Source of the DNA: Spirochaetales bacterium
GTDB taxonomy: Bacteria > Spirochaetota > Spirochaetia > Treponematales > Treponemataceae
DNA length: 64,000 nucleotides
Direction of reading: 5' to 3'
Assembly (NCBI GenBank): GCA_003252395.1
Contig: QKEL01000003.1
Span: forward strand, 81,546 to 145,545
In this document: positions 7,657 to 15,866 of the stretch, in pieces
How the letters are laid out: every line of letters begins with the position of its first letter
How positions within the stretch are numbered: position 1 is the first letter of the stretch
Made by a program: the position numbers and the translations under genes
The notes under the pieces: generated by a model
Told to the model about the DNA's origin: nothing
The model's input: the letters and a program-made list of their open reading frames with translations, nothing else
Databases searched by the model: none

Positions 7657-9705
7657 TCAATCCACGTTCGCGCCTTTCTTCTTCCATACGGCAAGGCTCA
7701 TGAAGTCGTAGGTCTCGCGGAGCCATTTTCCGCCCGTCTCCGTCCGGCCGTCTATCAGGTGCACCCACTCCCCCGCGGGTAGCCAATACTCGACCGCGCC
7801 CTCGGCGCTCATCACCGGGGCGACGAGCACGTCGGGGCCCAGCATGTACTGTCGGTCGAGATAGGCACAGGTCGGGTCGTCCGGGAACTCGAGCAGCATG
7901 GCCCGCATTACCGGGATTCCCCGTTCGTGGGCCTCGCGGCCGCAGGCGAGGAGGTAGGGCATGAGCCCTTCCTTCAGTGCGGTAAAGCGCCGCGTTACCT
8001 CCACCGATTCCTCGTCCACGTTCCAGGGCACGCGGTACGAGTTGCTGCCGTGGAGCCGGCTATGGGAGGAAAGGAGGCCGAAGGCGAGCCAGCGCTTGAA
8101 AAGGTCGGCCCGAGGGGTGCCCTCGAAGCCGCCGATATCGTGGCTCCAAAAGCCGAAGCCCGAAAGGCCGAGGGAAAGCCCGCCCCGAAGGCTTTCGGCC
8201 ATGGACTCGAAGGTAGACTCGCAGTCGCCGCCCCAGTGCACGGGGAAGCGCTGCCCGCCGGCGGTGGCCGAACGGGCGAACAGGCAGGCGTTGCCCGCGC
8301 CGAGCTTCCGTTCCAGCAACTCAAATACCGCGCGGTTATACGCCTGGGCGTAGTAGTTGTGCCACTTTTCCGGGTCCCCGCCGTCGTGCCAGGCGACGCC
8401 CTCCGCGGGAATGCGCTCGCCGAAATCGGTCTTGAAGGCGTCTACCCCCATATCGAGCAGGGCCTCGAGCTTTCCCGCGTACCAGGCACCCGCTTCCGGG
8501 TTCGAAAAGTCCACGATCCCCATCCCCGCCTGCCAAAGGTCGGTTTGCCACGCGCCGCCGTCGGCCTTCCGCAGAAGGTAGCCCTTCTCCGCTCCCTCCG
8601 CGAAAAGGCGGGAACGCTGGGCGATGTACGGGTTTATCCACACGCACACCCGCACGCCCTTCTCCTTGATCCGCCTAATGAGCCCCGCCGGGTCGGGAAA
8701 GGTTTGCCCGTCCCACTCCAGGTCGCTCCAATGGAAGCCCTTCATCCAAAAACAGTCGAAATGGAATACCTTCAGGGGAATGCCCCGGTCGAGCATGCCG
8801 TCTATGAAGGACATTACGGTGTTCTCGTCGTAACCCGTCGTAAAGCTCGTGGTAAGCCAGAGGCCCCAGGACCAGTCCGGCGGCAAGGCCGGGCGGCCCG
8901 TCAGCGCGGTATACCGCTCGAGGATCTTCTTCGGGTCCGGCCCGTATATAACGAAGTACTCGAGGGTCTCTCCCGGAACGCTGAACTGCACCCGGGAAAC
9001 CTTCTCGCTCGCCACCTCGAAGGAAACCCTGCCGGGATCGTTCACGAAAACGCCGTAGCCGCGGTTCGTCAGGTAAAAGGGAACGTTTTTATAGGTTTGC
9101 TCGCTCGCGGTGCCGCCGTCGGCGTTCCATATGTCCACGGCCTGGCCGTTCTTGGCGAAGGCGGTAAACCGCTCGCCGAGGCCATAGACCGTCTCGCCCA
9201 CGCCCAGCGAGAACTCTTCCTTCATGAACGGCCCACGGTCTGAGTCGACCATGTACCCCGCGGATTTGGGCGGGTTGGCCGTTAGGGGCTTCCCGTTTCC
9301 CCGCCACGAAACGTTCCAGCCTTCGTTCAGGTCTATCCGGGCCTCAAGGCCGCCCGACTTTATGCGGGCGAAGGAGGGGGCCATGCCCAGCCCGATTCCC
9401 GGGTCTACCATCGCGCCCAGCTCGATCTCCGGCTTCCAGCGCGGGTCCCCGGAAAGCTCGAAGGCGGGGCCCCGCCGCTCCGTGCCCTCGAAATGGGAAA
9501 GCCGCACCCGGATCACTCCCTCGGCCGGGCTCGAAAACCGCGCGGTGATCAGGGGGGCGTTCAGCGTATCGCCCCGCGATCTCGTCGGCCTTACCGCGGC
9601 GTATACCGCGAGCTCGTCGCCCCGCCGTTCGGCGTCCAGGGCTTGCGTCGCGAAATGGGGCGTAATGCCGTCCCGTACGAGCCAGTATCCATTGGTAAAT
9701 TTCAT
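7657..9705 (-). CDS. yicI: Alpha-xylosidase, GH31, YicI-like
   Basis: 682 residues. Retaining alpha-xylosidase that removes alpha-1,6-xylose from isoprimeverose-type oligosaccharides. The core closely follows E. coli YicI: nucleophile D427 in KTDFGERIP, acid/base D494 in HWGGDC, then FGFWSHDIGGF and SSHSRLHGSNSYRVPW. The C-terminus stops after ETYDFMSLAVWKKKGANVD, about 90 residues short of YicI, so the distal C-terminal beta domain is missing. The other two reading frames do not restore it, which argues against a recent frameshift. Last catabolic gene of the sugar-uptake cluster, 129 bases after the other GH31 gene. No signal peptide, so cytoplasmic. Confidence 0.9.
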   Translation of the reverse strand: MKFTNGYWLVRDGITPHFATQALDAERRGDELAVYAAVRPTRSRGDTLNAPLITARFSSPAEGVIRVRLSHFEGTERRGPAFELSGDPRWKPEIELGAMVDPGIGLGMAPSFARIKSGGLEARIDLNEGWNVSWRGNGKPLTANPPKSAGYMVDSDRGPFMKEEFSLGVGETVYGLGERFTAFAKNGQAVDIWNADGGTASEQTYKNVPFYLTNRGYGVFVNDPGRVSFEVASEKVSRVQFSVPGETLEYFVIYGPDPKKILERYTALTGRPALPPDWSWGLWLTTSFTTGYDENTVMSFIDGMLDRGIPLKVFHFDCFWMKGFHWSDLEWDGQTFPDPAGLIRRIKEKGVRVCVWINPYIAQRSRLFAEGAEKGYLLRKADGGAWQTDLWQAGMGIVDFSNPEAGAWYAGKLEALLDMGVDAFKTDFGERIPAEGVAWHDGGDPEKWHNYYAQAYNRAVFELLERKLGAGNACLFARSATAGGQRFPVHWGGDCESTFESMAESLRGGLSLGLSGFGFWSHDIGGFEGTPRADLFKRWLAFGLLSSHSRLHGSNSYRVPWNVDEESVEVTRRFTALKEGLMPYLLACGREAHERGIPVMRAMLLEFPDDPTCAYLDRQYMLGPDVLVAPVMSAEGAVEYWLPAGEWVHLIDGRTETGGKWLRETYDFMSLAVWKKKGANVD

Positions 9706-9789
9706 CGTATCGATCCTCTCTCTTCCAGTATAGGTAAAAATTGCGGTTCGGGGAGGCAGAACGGGGGTTGGCGGTCGCGCGACCCCCGG

Positions 9790-9802
9790 GCGGAGCCCCC
9801 GC
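9790..9802 (+). repeat. GC-rich intergenic hairpin motif, copy 2
   Basis: GCGGAGCCCCCGC inside the longer GGGCGGAGCCCCCGCCC, in the 129-base gap between the two GH31 genes. Identical in 13 of 13 bases to copy 3. Confidence 0.5.
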
Positions 9803-9834
9803 CCAGAAAGGGCGAGGCGGCGCGAAGGCGCGCC

Positions 9835-11937
9835 CTATTCTTCCCGGATCGGCAGCGTTGCGCCGTCCCGCAGGAAGAGGGGGATATGCTCCCAGGGCGC
9901 CTCGGCCCGCACGGTCCTGCCGCCCTCGTGAACCTCCCCGGTGTGGGCGTTCGTCCAGCGAGCTCCCGCGGGCAGATACACGTCCCGTTCCGTCGAGCCC
10001 GCCTCCAATATCGGGGCGACTAAAAGGTCGGGGCCGAACATATAGGCGCTCTCGTGCTCCCAGGCCTGGGCGTCGCCGGGAAAGTCGTAAAAGAGGGGGC
10101 GCATGATCGGCGCGCCGGTTTCGCTCGCGGCGCGGTGCAAGGAGCGCACGTACGGCCTCAGGCGCTCCCGGAGCCGTAGGTGCGCGCAGAGCACGGGATA
10201 CGCCTTTTCGCCGAAAGACCAAATCTCGTTGTCGGAACCCGAGCCGAACCGCTGAATGCCGTTCCGGATCGCCGGCTCGGGGGGCCGAAAGGGCAGCCGG
10301 TCGCCGTGCAGCCGGAATACCGGGCAGAAGGTACCCCATTGGAACCAGCGCACCAAGAGTTCCCGGAATTCCTCGCTGTCGGTACGGCCGGAATGGAAGC
10401 CGCCTATGTCGGTGGTCCACCAGGGTATGCCCGCCATGCCCATGGAAAGCCCGGCCGCGAGCTGTTCCCGCAGGGAACGGAAGCTCGAATGAATGTCGCC
10501 GCTCCACGCGAGCGCCCCGTACCGCTGGCTTCCGGCCCAGGCGGTGCGCACCAGGTTCAGGGGATTTTCCACCCCTTCCGCGCGCAAGCCGTCGTAAAAG
10601 GCCTTCAGGTACAGCATGGGGTACACGTTGGTCACCTTAAGCGCGGGACCGAGCCAATAGCGGAACAGGTCAAAGTCGTAAATCCCGAATTCCGGCTCGG
10701 CCTCGTCCAGCCAAAAGGTCTTAATGCCGTGCTTGAAGTAGTTTTCCCTCGCCTTTTCCCAGATAAAGGCGCGCGCGCCGGGGTTGGTCGCGTCGAAAAA
10801 GGCCGTCTCGCCCATCCAGTTCATGTTTATCCTATGGGAACGCTCCGCCTGTATCAGGTAGCCCGCCTCTTCCATGGCCGCCCGGTTTTCGCTTCTCGTG
10901 TCCACGGTCGGCCAGATCGAGACCATCAGCTCTATGCCGAGCGACTTAAGTTCCGCGACCATGCCCGGCACGTCGGGCCAATCCTCCTCGTCGAAGCGCC
11001 AGTCGCCCTGCACGGGCCAATGGAAAAAGTCCGCCACGATCATGTCCATGGGAAGGCCGCGCCGCTTGTGCTCGCGGGCGACTCCCATAAGTTCGGCCTG
11101 GTTCCGGTAACGCATGCGGCATTGGGTAAAGCCGAGGCCGTACTCGGGCATTTCGGGAACCCGGCCGGTAACCGCCGTGTATCGCTCGAGTATTTCCGCG
11201 GGGGTATCGGCGGCGCATATCCAGTAATCCGCCTGATCGGAAACCGACGCGGACCATTGGGTCACGTTCCGCGCGAAGTCTACCCGGCCCACGGCGGGAT
11301 TATTCCAGAGAAAACCGTACCCGAGGCTGGAAACGTAAAAGGGCACGGACGATTGGCCGTTTCGGTGGGCAAGCTCGAGGGTCGAGCCCTTCTTGTCTAG
11401 GTAGGGGTCCTGGTACTGCCCCAGGCCGTAGATCTTCTCCCCCTCGCGCGCCTCGAACCGGAAGCAAAGCCGCCAGGCGCCGCCCAGGTTCCCCTGGATT
11501 TCCCGGGCGTCCTGATTAAGCGGGCTCGTAAACCGGTCCAAACGCTTCCGGTTTCGCCAGAATTCCTCCAGCAAAACCGCGCCCCGGGCGTTGGTAAAGT
11601 TGATCCACCCCTCTTCGTTTATCGTTGCCGTTATGTTTCCGTTGGTAACCGTCGCGCCGCGGGCATGGTGACCGGAAGCGTCCTGTAGGCCGATAGATGC
11701 TGCCGATCGCGCGGGAGAGCCATTGCCGCGAACCGGGTCCCGTACGCCCGACTCCGCATGAGAATCCGGGAATGGCGTTTCGGGGCCGTTCAGCAAGGCC
11801 CAATTTTGGGAAAGGTCTATCTGGGGGTTTCGGGTAACGCGAACCCTCAGGCCGTCGCGGCCCCAGGGCTCAATGCGCAATAATTCGGCGTCGTCCCGGC
11901 GAAGGAGCGCTTCGCCGTCTCGGTGGTATAGGGCCAT
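9835..11937 (-). CDS. Alpha-xylosidase, GH31, Xyl31A/XylS-like
   Basis: 700 residues. Second GH31 retaining glycosidase. Nucleophile D411 lies in FWLDEAEPE and acid/base D481 in WSGDIHSSF, the signatures of bacterial alpha-xylosidases acting on xyloglucan oligosaccharides. It ends FLRDGATLPIREE, also without a distal C-terminal domain. I chose ATG 11937 because GGAG lies upstream; the longer frame to 12027 has no ribosome site. No signal peptide is visible. It sits between the ABC permease genes and the YicI-like gene, so imported oligosaccharides are probably cleaved by both enzymes inside the cell. Confidence 0.88.
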   Translation of the reverse strand: MALYHRDGEALLRRDDAELLRIEPWGRDGLRVRVTRNPQIDLSQNWALLNGPETPFPDSHAESGVRDPVRGNGSPARSAASIGLQDASGHHARGATVTNGNITATINEEGWINFTNARGAVLLEEFWRNRKRLDRFTSPLNQDAREIQGNLGGAWRLCFRFEAREGEKIYGLGQYQDPYLDKKGSTLELAHRNGQSSVPFYVSSLGYGFLWNNPAVGRVDFARNVTQWSASVSDQADYWICAADTPAEILERYTAVTGRVPEMPEYGLGFTQCRMRYRNQAELMGVAREHKRRGLPMDMIVADFFHWPVQGDWRFDEEDWPDVPGMVAELKSLGIELMVSIWPTVDTRSENRAAMEEAGYLIQAERSHRINMNWMGETAFFDATNPGARAFIWEKARENYFKHGIKTFWLDEAEPEFGIYDFDLFRYWLGPALKVTNVYPMLYLKAFYDGLRAEGVENPLNLVRTAWAGSQRYGALAWSGDIHSSFRSLREQLAAGLSMGMAGIPWWTTDIGGFHSGRTDSEEFRELLVRWFQWGTFCPVFRLHGDRLPFRPPEPAIRNGIQRFGSGSDNEIWSFGEKAYPVLCAHLRLRERLRPYVRSLHRAASETGAPIMRPLFYDFPGDAQAWEHESAYMFGPDLLVAPILEAGSTERDVYLPAGARWTNAHTGEVHEGGRTVRAEAPWEHIPLFLRDGATLPIREE

Positions 11938-12088
11938 TGTGGTAAGCTCCGCGTTTTCTGGTACATATGAACGGAAGCCAAACCCGGTCGAGCCGAAGCC
12001 CTCCGCGGATCGGACTTCCCATTGCAAGCCCAGAATACACGGAAGGCCGGAGGGCCGAAACCGGAAAAATTGCTGGTTTTTACCGCGA

Positions 12089-12994
12089 TTATTCCTTCAC
12101 GCCGCCAACGTTCAAGCCGACCACGAAATAGCGCTGCATGAACGGGTAAATGAGGATAATCGGCGCCGCCGCCACGACGGTAATCGCCGCGCGAATGCTC
12201 ACCGGGGTTACGAGGTTCGACGTTTTGCTCATGGCCATGGCGCCAACGTCTGAGGAACCGCGGGCTTGGGCCTGGCTCGACTGGAGATACTCCATGAGCT
12301 TGTACTGCAGGGTGTGCAGGTACGACTTGCCGGAGGCGTAAATCAGGGTATCGAACCAGGAGTTCCACGAGTTTACGGCGATGAAGAGCCCGATCGTCGC
12401 CAGGACGGGGAGCGAGAGGGGAAGCACGATCCTGAAAAAGATAATGAAGTCGCTGCCGCCGTCTATGCGGACCGACTCGATAATGCTTTCGGGAAGCGTC
12501 TTCATGAAAGTTCGGATGACGAGGAAGTTAAACGCGTTGACCATGCCGGGTATGACGTATACCCAGAAGGTATTGATCATGTGGAGGTTCTTTATGAGGA
12601 AGTAGGTCGGGATTAAGCCCGCGTTCACGTACATGGACATGACCAAGATAATCGTAAAGGGCTTCCTGAAGATAAAATAGGGCCGGGAAAGCACGTAGGC
12701 GATCATCGCCGTGAGGAACACGCCGCTGACCATGTTTATCGCTGTTCGCGCCACCGAGATGAAGAAGGCGTTATAGATCGTTCCCGTGGCGAAGACCATG
12801 CGATAGTTTTCCAAGGTAAACCGGCGCGGGGCGAAGGTAATGCCGCCGCGTATCGTGTCCACGGCCTGGTTGAAGGAAATCGCGACGGTGTTCCAGAAGG
12901 GATATATCATAATGAGGGCAAAAGCCGTCATGAAAAGTCCGTTTAGCGTATTGAAAACAATGGGTTCGACCCTCGATCCAAATGAGCGTTTCAT
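12089..12994 (-). CDS. Carbohydrate ABC transporter permease, LplC/YtcP type
   Basis: 301 residues, six predicted membrane helices. The EAA loop that docks the ATPase reads ESVRIDGGSDFIIFFRIVLP. The C-terminus (YPFMQRYFVVGLNVGGVKE) is typical of the LplC family of oligosaccharide importers. Its ATG overlaps the TGA of the other permease gene (12991-12994, ATGA). The cluster has no ATPase gene, so a shared MsmK-type ATPase encoded elsewhere is likely. Confidence 0.9.
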   Translation of the reverse strand: MKRSFGSRVEPIVFNTLNGLFMTAFALIMIYPFWNTVAISFNQAVDTIRGGITFAPRRFTLENYRMVFATGTIYNAFFISVARTAINMVSGVFLTAMIAYVLSRPYFIFRKPFTIILVMSMYVNAGLIPTYFLIKNLHMINTFWVYVIPGMVNAFNFLVIRTFMKTLPESIIESVRIDGGSDFIIFFRIVLPLSLPVLATIGLFIAVNSWNSWFDTLIYASGKSYLHTLQYKLMEYLQSSQAQARGSSDVGAMAMSKTSNLVTPVSIRAAITVVAAAPIILIYPFMQRYFVVGLNVGGVKE

Positions 12995-13932
12995 ATAAGT
13001 CGTTCCTCCCCGGCGCGTTTGGCGATCCAGTTTGCCATGAAAATAAGGGCGATATTAACCACGTTCTTGAACAGTCCCGCCGCCGTGGCGAGAGAGAAGT
13101 TGGACCGCTGAAGGCCGAACAGAAGCACGTAAATATCTATGGTATCCGATACGTCTTGGACTAATCCGTTTCGCAGGAGGTACTGCATTTCGAAGCCGGC
13201 GTCGAGAATGTGCCCGACGCTCATGATCAGAAGGATAATGATCGTGGGCTTAATGCTGGTCAGGGTGATATGCAACATTTTTTGGTAGCGGTTGCATCCG
13301 TCGATCTCCGCCGCCTCGTAGTACGTGGGGTCAATGCCGGAAATCGCGGCAAGGTAGATGATCGTGTTCCAGCCGATTTCCTTCCATACGTAGGTTCCGC
13401 CGATCACGCCCCAGAAATACTTCGGCTCCGAGAGCCAGAGAATCGGCTCCTTAATGACGTGTAAGGCCACCAAAATATTGTTGATCGCGCCGTCTTCCAC
13501 CGAGAGCATCGTGGAAACGAGCCCGGTGACGATTACCCAGGAAAGAAAGTGCGGCAGGTACGAAATGGTCTGAATGGACCGTTTTAGGAACGTATGCCGC
13601 ACTTCGTTGAGAAGCAGGGCAAACCCGATTGCGGTAACGAACCCGAGCGTCGTGTTTATGAAACTCATCGCCAGGGTATTACGCACCGTCTGGAGAAAGA
13701 CCTTGTCCGAAAACAGGAAGGTAAACCAGCGAAGCCCCACCCATTCCTGGTTAAAGAAGGTCTTCGCCGGCTTGAAATTCTGAAAGGCCATGGTCCAGCC
13801 CCAGAGCGGCACGTACGAGAAGAGGATCACGTACAGAATAATCGGAACCGACATGATCAATAATTGGCGCTGGTTGCTCAAGGTTTTCTTTAGGCGCCTT
13901 ATACCGTCAGCGCGATTCGTTATAGTCTGCAT
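12991..13932 (-). CDS. Carbohydrate ABC transporter permease, LplB type
   Basis: 313 residues, six membrane helices. EAA loop YYEAAEIDGCNRYQKMLHITL. N-terminal FSYVPLWGWTMAFQNFKP is characteristic of LplB permeases. Start at 13932 follows GAGGGGTGG. It pairs with the overlapping LplC-type permease and is 27 bases downstream of the binding-protein gene. Confidence 0.9.
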   Translation of the reverse strand: MQTITNRADGIRRLKKTLSNQRQLLIMSVPIILYVILFSYVPLWGWTMAFQNFKPAKTFFNQEWVGLRWFTFLFSDKVFLQTVRNTLAMSFINTTLGFVTAIGFALLLNEVRHTFLKRSIQTISYLPHFLSWVIVTGLVSTMLSVEDGAINNILVALHVIKEPILWLSEPKYFWGVIGGTYVWKEIGWNTIIYLAAISGIDPTYYEAAEIDGCNRYQKMLHITLTSIKPTIIILLIMSVGHILDAGFEMQYLLRNGLVQDVSDTIDIYVLLFGLQRSNFSLATAAGLFKNVVNIALIFMANWIAKRAGEERLI

Positions 13933-13959
13933 TGATCCACCCCTCATGTTCATCGTAAC

Positions 13960-15612
13960 TTACTTCTTGCTCCAGGCCTTAACGCGGGCGCGAACCTGCT
14001 CGGTCATGTACGCTTCGTACTTGTCGATTCCGTTCGCTTTCATTTCCGCGACGTATTCCGCCCACACCTTGTCGAAATCGGCGGGCGCGGCGAGAATCGC
14101 CTTCGGGAGGTACTTGCGCATGGTGGAATCGCAGCGCTGCAGGGCGATCTGACCGTCGGATCCGTCGGGAGGATTCGGGAGGTTCCAGGTGGGATACCAG
14201 ATCGCGTTCGGCGGGGGATTCTTGTCCATGAGTTCCGCGTTGCTGGTCACGCCGTACGCCTTCCACAGTTCCTTGTCCTCGGGGCGGGCCATGGCTTCGC
14301 GCTCGGGATAGTAGTTAACGAGGTCGGTGGGATAGTCGTCGGTGAACGAACCTTCCCAGGTGGGGAACACGTCGCGGACGAGGAGGGCGCGATTCTGTTC
14401 CTGCCAGGTCACGTTGTCCCAGTTGGCGCGCTGCTCGGGGGTGCGGTAGGGTTCGCCCTTGGCGTTCCGCTGCCAGTCTTCGCCTTCGATACCCCATTCC
14501 AGGGTGCGCTGCACGTCTTCGCTCATGAGGTCGTTGATGAACTGGATGATGCGGACGGGATCCTTGGCCTTCACGCTGATACCGACGCCGCGTCCGAGGT
14601 TGGGCACGGGGAGGTCGCGGTAATGGGGCTTGATGTTCTTGTCGAACACGATCGGGAGCGGAGCCATGGTGCGGTTGTAGGAACCGGCGTCGCGGAGCGC
14701 GTCGTCGCCGTTGGCGAACTGCCAGCGCTGGTCGTGGATACCGAGAACGCGGCCGGAAGCGAGCTTCGCGATGTACTGGTCGTAGTTGTCGGTGAACGCG
14801 GCGCGGTCGATATAACCCTGGGCGTTGAGCTCGTTGAGCTTCTTGAACCAACGCTTGGAGGCGTCCAAGGTGAAGAAGGTCTTGTACTCATAGGTCTTGG
14901 GATCAACGACGCCGTTACCGTCGTTGGCGTTACCCATGAGGAAGTTCGGGGGATTCCACAGACAGAACGCGTGCCAGTCGTAGGTGAGAATGGTGAACGG
15001 AATGGTCTTCTGGCCGTTGATGGTGGGATGCTTCTTGGCGTAGTTGATCAGCAGGTCAAAGTACTGATCCATGGTCACGACCTTCGGGTAACCGGCTTCC
15101 TTGAGGACTTCCTTCTGGACCCACAGGGCGGAGGCGCCGTAGTAGGGGCTCTGGTCGCGGCCGCGGATGATACCCCAGTTGGTGAGGTAGTAGATGTGTC
15201 CGTCGGGAGAGCGCATCTTCTCGAGCTGGTCGCCGAAATGCGCCTTGATGTTCGGGCCGTATTTCTCGATGAGGTCCTCAAGGGGAATGAGGGCGCCCGC
15301 GTCGATAAACTGGGTTTCGTTCATTTCGATAAGGTCAGGATAGTCGCCGCCGGCGATCATAACGCCGCGCTTCTGGGCGATTTCGCCTACGAGAATGTCC
15401 CAGTTAAAGGTAACGCCCAGTTTTTCCTGGAGATACTTGTACACCTTGTTGTTGGCGCTGGGCTGTTGCCGGGCCTGCTGGGTGAATACGGAAATAGTGA
15501 TGGGCGCCTTTCCGCCCTGGGCCGCTGGCGCGGCTTCTTTTCCGCCGCCGGCGAACGCGACCGTCGCGCCGCAAAGCATGACCGCCGCCATAACAGCTAA
15601 TTTCTTCTGCAT
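13960..15612 (-). CDS. Extracellular sugar-binding protein of the ABC importer
   Basis: 550 residues, size typical of LplA-type solute-binding proteins for oligosaccharides. Signal peptide MQKKLAVMAAVMLCGATVAFA followed by GGGKE, a cleavage region common in Treponema-type binding proteins; the single N-terminal cysteine does not sit in a lipobox. The mature domain carries the family strips PDLIEMNETQF and AKDPVRIIQFINDLM. AGGAGG lies eight bases before the ATG. First gene of the importer/alpha-xylosidase cluster. The ligand is inferred to be xylosylated oligosaccharides from the neighbouring enzymes. Confidence 0.88.
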   Translation of the reverse strand: MQKKLAVMAAVMLCGATVAFAGGGKEAAPAAQGGKAPITISVFTQQARQQPSANNKVYKYLQEKLGVTFNWDILVGEIAQKRGVMIAGGDYPDLIEMNETQFIDAGALIPLEDLIEKYGPNIKAHFGDQLEKMRSPDGHIYYLTNWGIIRGRDQSPYYGASALWVQKEVLKEAGYPKVVTMDQYFDLLINYAKKHPTINGQKTIPFTILTYDWHAFCLWNPPNFLMGNANDGNGVVDPKTYEYKTFFTLDASKRWFKKLNELNAQGYIDRAAFTDNYDQYIAKLASGRVLGIHDQRWQFANGDDALRDAGSYNRTMAPLPIVFDKNIKPHYRDLPVPNLGRGVGISVKAKDPVRIIQFINDLMSEDVQRTLEWGIEGEDWQRNAKGEPYRTPEQRANWDNVTWQEQNRALLVRDVFPTWEGSFTDDYPTDLVNYYPEREAMARPEDKELWKAYGVTSNAELMDKNPPPNAIWYPTWNLPNPPDGSDGQIALQRCDSTMRKYLPKAILAAPADFDKVWAEYVAEMKANGIDKYEAYMTEQVRARVKAWSKK

Positions 15613-15757
15613 CAATTCCTCCTTATTACTCACGCCCCTGACGGGACGCGCCCCGACCGATGAATTGCATAGGTAAACGAACCCGCGATGGGCCGCAGGC
15701 GCAACAAGTGCGTCCGGGCCCGCGCAAGCCGAATTCCAAAAGAAAACCAACAGCGAG

Positions 15758-15770
15758 GTTAATGATTAAC
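15758..15770. promoter_or_regulatory. 13-bp palindrome upstream of the sugar importer
   Basis: GTTAATGATTAAC, perfect around a central base, 146 bases before the binding-protein start in the 254-base gap 15613-15866. A looser inverted repeat TTTACCG...CGGTAAA lies at about 15835-15865. Candidate operators; no regulator gene adjoins. Confidence 0.35.
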
Positions 15771-15866
15771 TCTATTTCAGGATTTTTAGGATTCGTATCA
15801 GGTTTTTTCCCTACAGTCGGTCGTAGCGCGCTTACTTTACCGGTTAACCGAACCGATTCGGTAAAA

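Noticed and set aside
7620..7680. Frameshift near the end of the YicI-like gene
   Set aside because: Neither of the other two frames continues with recognisable GH31 C-terminal sequence, so a natural short end is more likely.
7927..9243. Long open frame on the plus strand opposite the YicI-like gene (438 codons)
   Set aside because: It is the antisense shadow of a well-supported GH31 gene; high GC keeps the opposite frames open and the product matches no family.
10180..11400. Long plus-strand open frame opposite the second GH31 gene
   Set aside because: Shadow frame; arginine/glycine/proline-rich and no ribosome site.
14623..15600. Plus-strand open frame opposite the sugar-binding protein
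   Set aside because: Shadow of a certain gene with signal peptide and full family match on the minus strand.
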